A stretch of DNA of 6,209 nucleotides from Methanobacteriota archaeon. Lineage in GTDB: Archaea; Halobacteriota; Methanocellia; Methanocellales; Methanocellaceae. The notes below the pieces were generated by a model. It did no database searches and was not told where the DNA came from. It saw only the letters and a program-made list of their open reading frames with translations. The position numbers were made by a program, and so were the translations under genes. Every line of letters begins with the position of its first letter. Positions within the stretch are counted from its first letter, which is position 1. The DNA lies in the NCBI GenBank assembly GCA_023436075.1, contig JAEZKS010000024.1, positions 1 to 6,209 of the forward strand, written 5' to 3'. Below, one piece after another: positions 5,770 through 6,209 of the stretch.

Positions 5770-5890
5770 CCACGACGCACGGTCGAATCTAACATGGTAC
5801 GTCCACAAGCAATACACTGTTACCTGGCCATGGTGATTGTTTTCCAGAGGCCTGGGGCAGATAACTAAAATACGGCAGCCGTGCGCCGGA
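5770..5890 (+). ncRNA. Candidate structured small RNA or long leader
   Basis: The start is placed where the TATA box at about 5740 would initiate. The segment cgcacgg (5776-5782) is exactly complementary to ccgtgcg (5879-5885). One G-U pair extends the helix inward, and after one mismatch two G-C pairs (5773-5774 with 5887-5888) extend it outward, closing about 118 nt. The interior has short self-complementary pieces (catgg/ccatgg, cctgg/ccagg-like) but no long reading frame on the plus strand. No known RNA family was recognised and no T-tract terminator follows at once. The right boundary is set only by the helix. Confidence 0.3.
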
Positions 5891-5932
5891 TAGTGCCATG
5901 TGGCCGCAGATAAATGGGCTGAGTAGTACCTG

Positions 5933-5963
5933 TCGTCAACTGACGATATCACAGGCTTGTGAT
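5933..5963. repeat. Two adjacent short dyads
   Basis: TCGTCA-AC-TGACGA (5933-5946) is followed one base later by ATCACA-GGCT-TGTGAT (5948-5963). Each has a perfect 6-bp arm. Their tandem placement upstream of the small reading frames at 5994 and 6106 fits an operator or leader structure. Each alone could be chance. Confidence 0.3.
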
Positions 5964-5993
5964 CGATGCATCAGAAAACGGCAAGAGGAAGAG

Positions 5994-6122
5994 ATGCTGG
6001 AGACAGAAAATCGATTGAGAGCAAAAACAGTGTTGAAAGACAAAAGCAGATACCGGATCGATATGGGAAAGGTCTGGATCAGCATGGGCCGTAAAGGACA
6101 GCAAGGTGTATTTCTTTATTAA
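5994..6122 (+). CDS. Possible 42-residue leader reading frame
   Basis: An ATG at 5994 is preceded by AAGAGGAAG, a fair Shine-Dalgarno site. The frame encodes 42 residues with many charged amino acids (MLETENRLRAKTVLKDKSRY at its start) and ends in TAA at 6120-6122. No family was recognised. Its end overlaps the possible start of the next frame (GTG at 6106), so it could be a coupled leader, the first part of a frameshifted gene, or chance. Confidence 0.22.
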   Translation: MLETENRLRAKTVLKDKSRYRIDMGKVWISMGRKGQQGVFLY

Positions 6123-6209
6123 GGCAACACCCGGAAAATATGGCGATCTATATTCATGGAGCGCAGCCTGGGAAGACGCCCGCTCCCGCCTGCTTCATGT
6201 CGCTCACCA
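6106..6209 (+). CDS. Possible start of a gene running off the right edge
   Basis: From a GTG at 6106 this frame stays open to the window end, giving about 34 residues such as YFFIKATPGKYGDLYSW followed by AAWEDARSRLL. Codon choice late in this stretch is like that of the firm genes. AAAGGA lies seven bases before the GTG and supports the start. The frame is also open back to 6037 without a start codon, so a frameshifted upstream part is possible. No family could be assigned from so short a piece. A competing ATG at 6140 in another frame has a weaker ribosome site. Confidence 0.32.
   Translation, partial: MYFFIKATPGKYGDLYSWSAAWEDARSRLLHVAH

Noticed and set aside
5740..5952. 70-codon minus-strand frame opposite the candidate RNA
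   Set aside because: It has no ribosome site or recognisable domain, and it crosses the plus-strand TATA box and the closing helix.
5898..5993. Longer version of the small plus-strand frame, starting at ATG 5898
   Set aside because: No Shine-Dalgarno site is present, and the extension crosses both dyads at 5933-5963. The ATG at 5994 is better supported.

Overview
The window looks like the chromosome of a methanogenic archaeon, most like Methanocellales/Methanosarcinales. That placement is an inference from style, not a database match. It rests on a lipoprotein with a Thr-Pro linker, GGTGA-type Shine-Dalgarno sites, TATA-box promoters and T-tract terminators. No rRNA, tRNA, CRISPR array or insertion sequence was recognised.

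Layout. At the left edge, a plus-strand gene (2-514) encodes a secreted lipoprotein with a domain resembling the molybdopterin-binding oxidoreductase (sulfite-oxidase-like) fold. It converges on a five-gene minus-strand operon covering about 564-5291. A small hairpin with T tracts on both strands separates them (552-591). In transcription order the operon encodes: a YkoE-family ECF transporter S component with an extra C-terminal extracellular domain (4260-5291); a YkoC-like EcfT permease (3406-4212); a YkoD-like double ABC ATPase (1810-3381); a SAM-dependent methyltransferase of the O-methyltransferase family (823-1794); and a 74-residue basic, helix-turn-helix-like protein (564-788). Gaps are 15-47 nt and four of the five genes have a clear Shine-Dalgarno site, with a weaker one before the HTH-like gene, so one polycistronic transcript is likely. 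A TATA box at about 5387-5394 overlaps a perfect 18-bp palindrome (5374-5391), a good candidate operator.

How the genes fit together. S, T and fused A1A2 subunits make a complete energy-coupling-factor importer. YkoEDC in Bacillus handles thiamine or its pyrimidine precursor (HMP). Here the substrate is uncertain, because no THI-box is visible and the S component carries an added surface domain. That domain appears to share its fold with the separate lipoprotein at the other end of the window. The lipoprotein could be a second surface capture module, and the methyltransferase may modify the imported compound. These links are inferred.

Region 5292-6209 has no convincing complete gene. It holds the operon promoter, an inverted repeat just upstream of it, a 10-bp-stem hairpin (5592-5623), an AT-rich island with a plus-strand TATA box (5671-5746), a possible structured RNA (5770-5890), two adjacent short dyads (5933-5963), and a possible start of a gene leaving the right edge (6106-6209).
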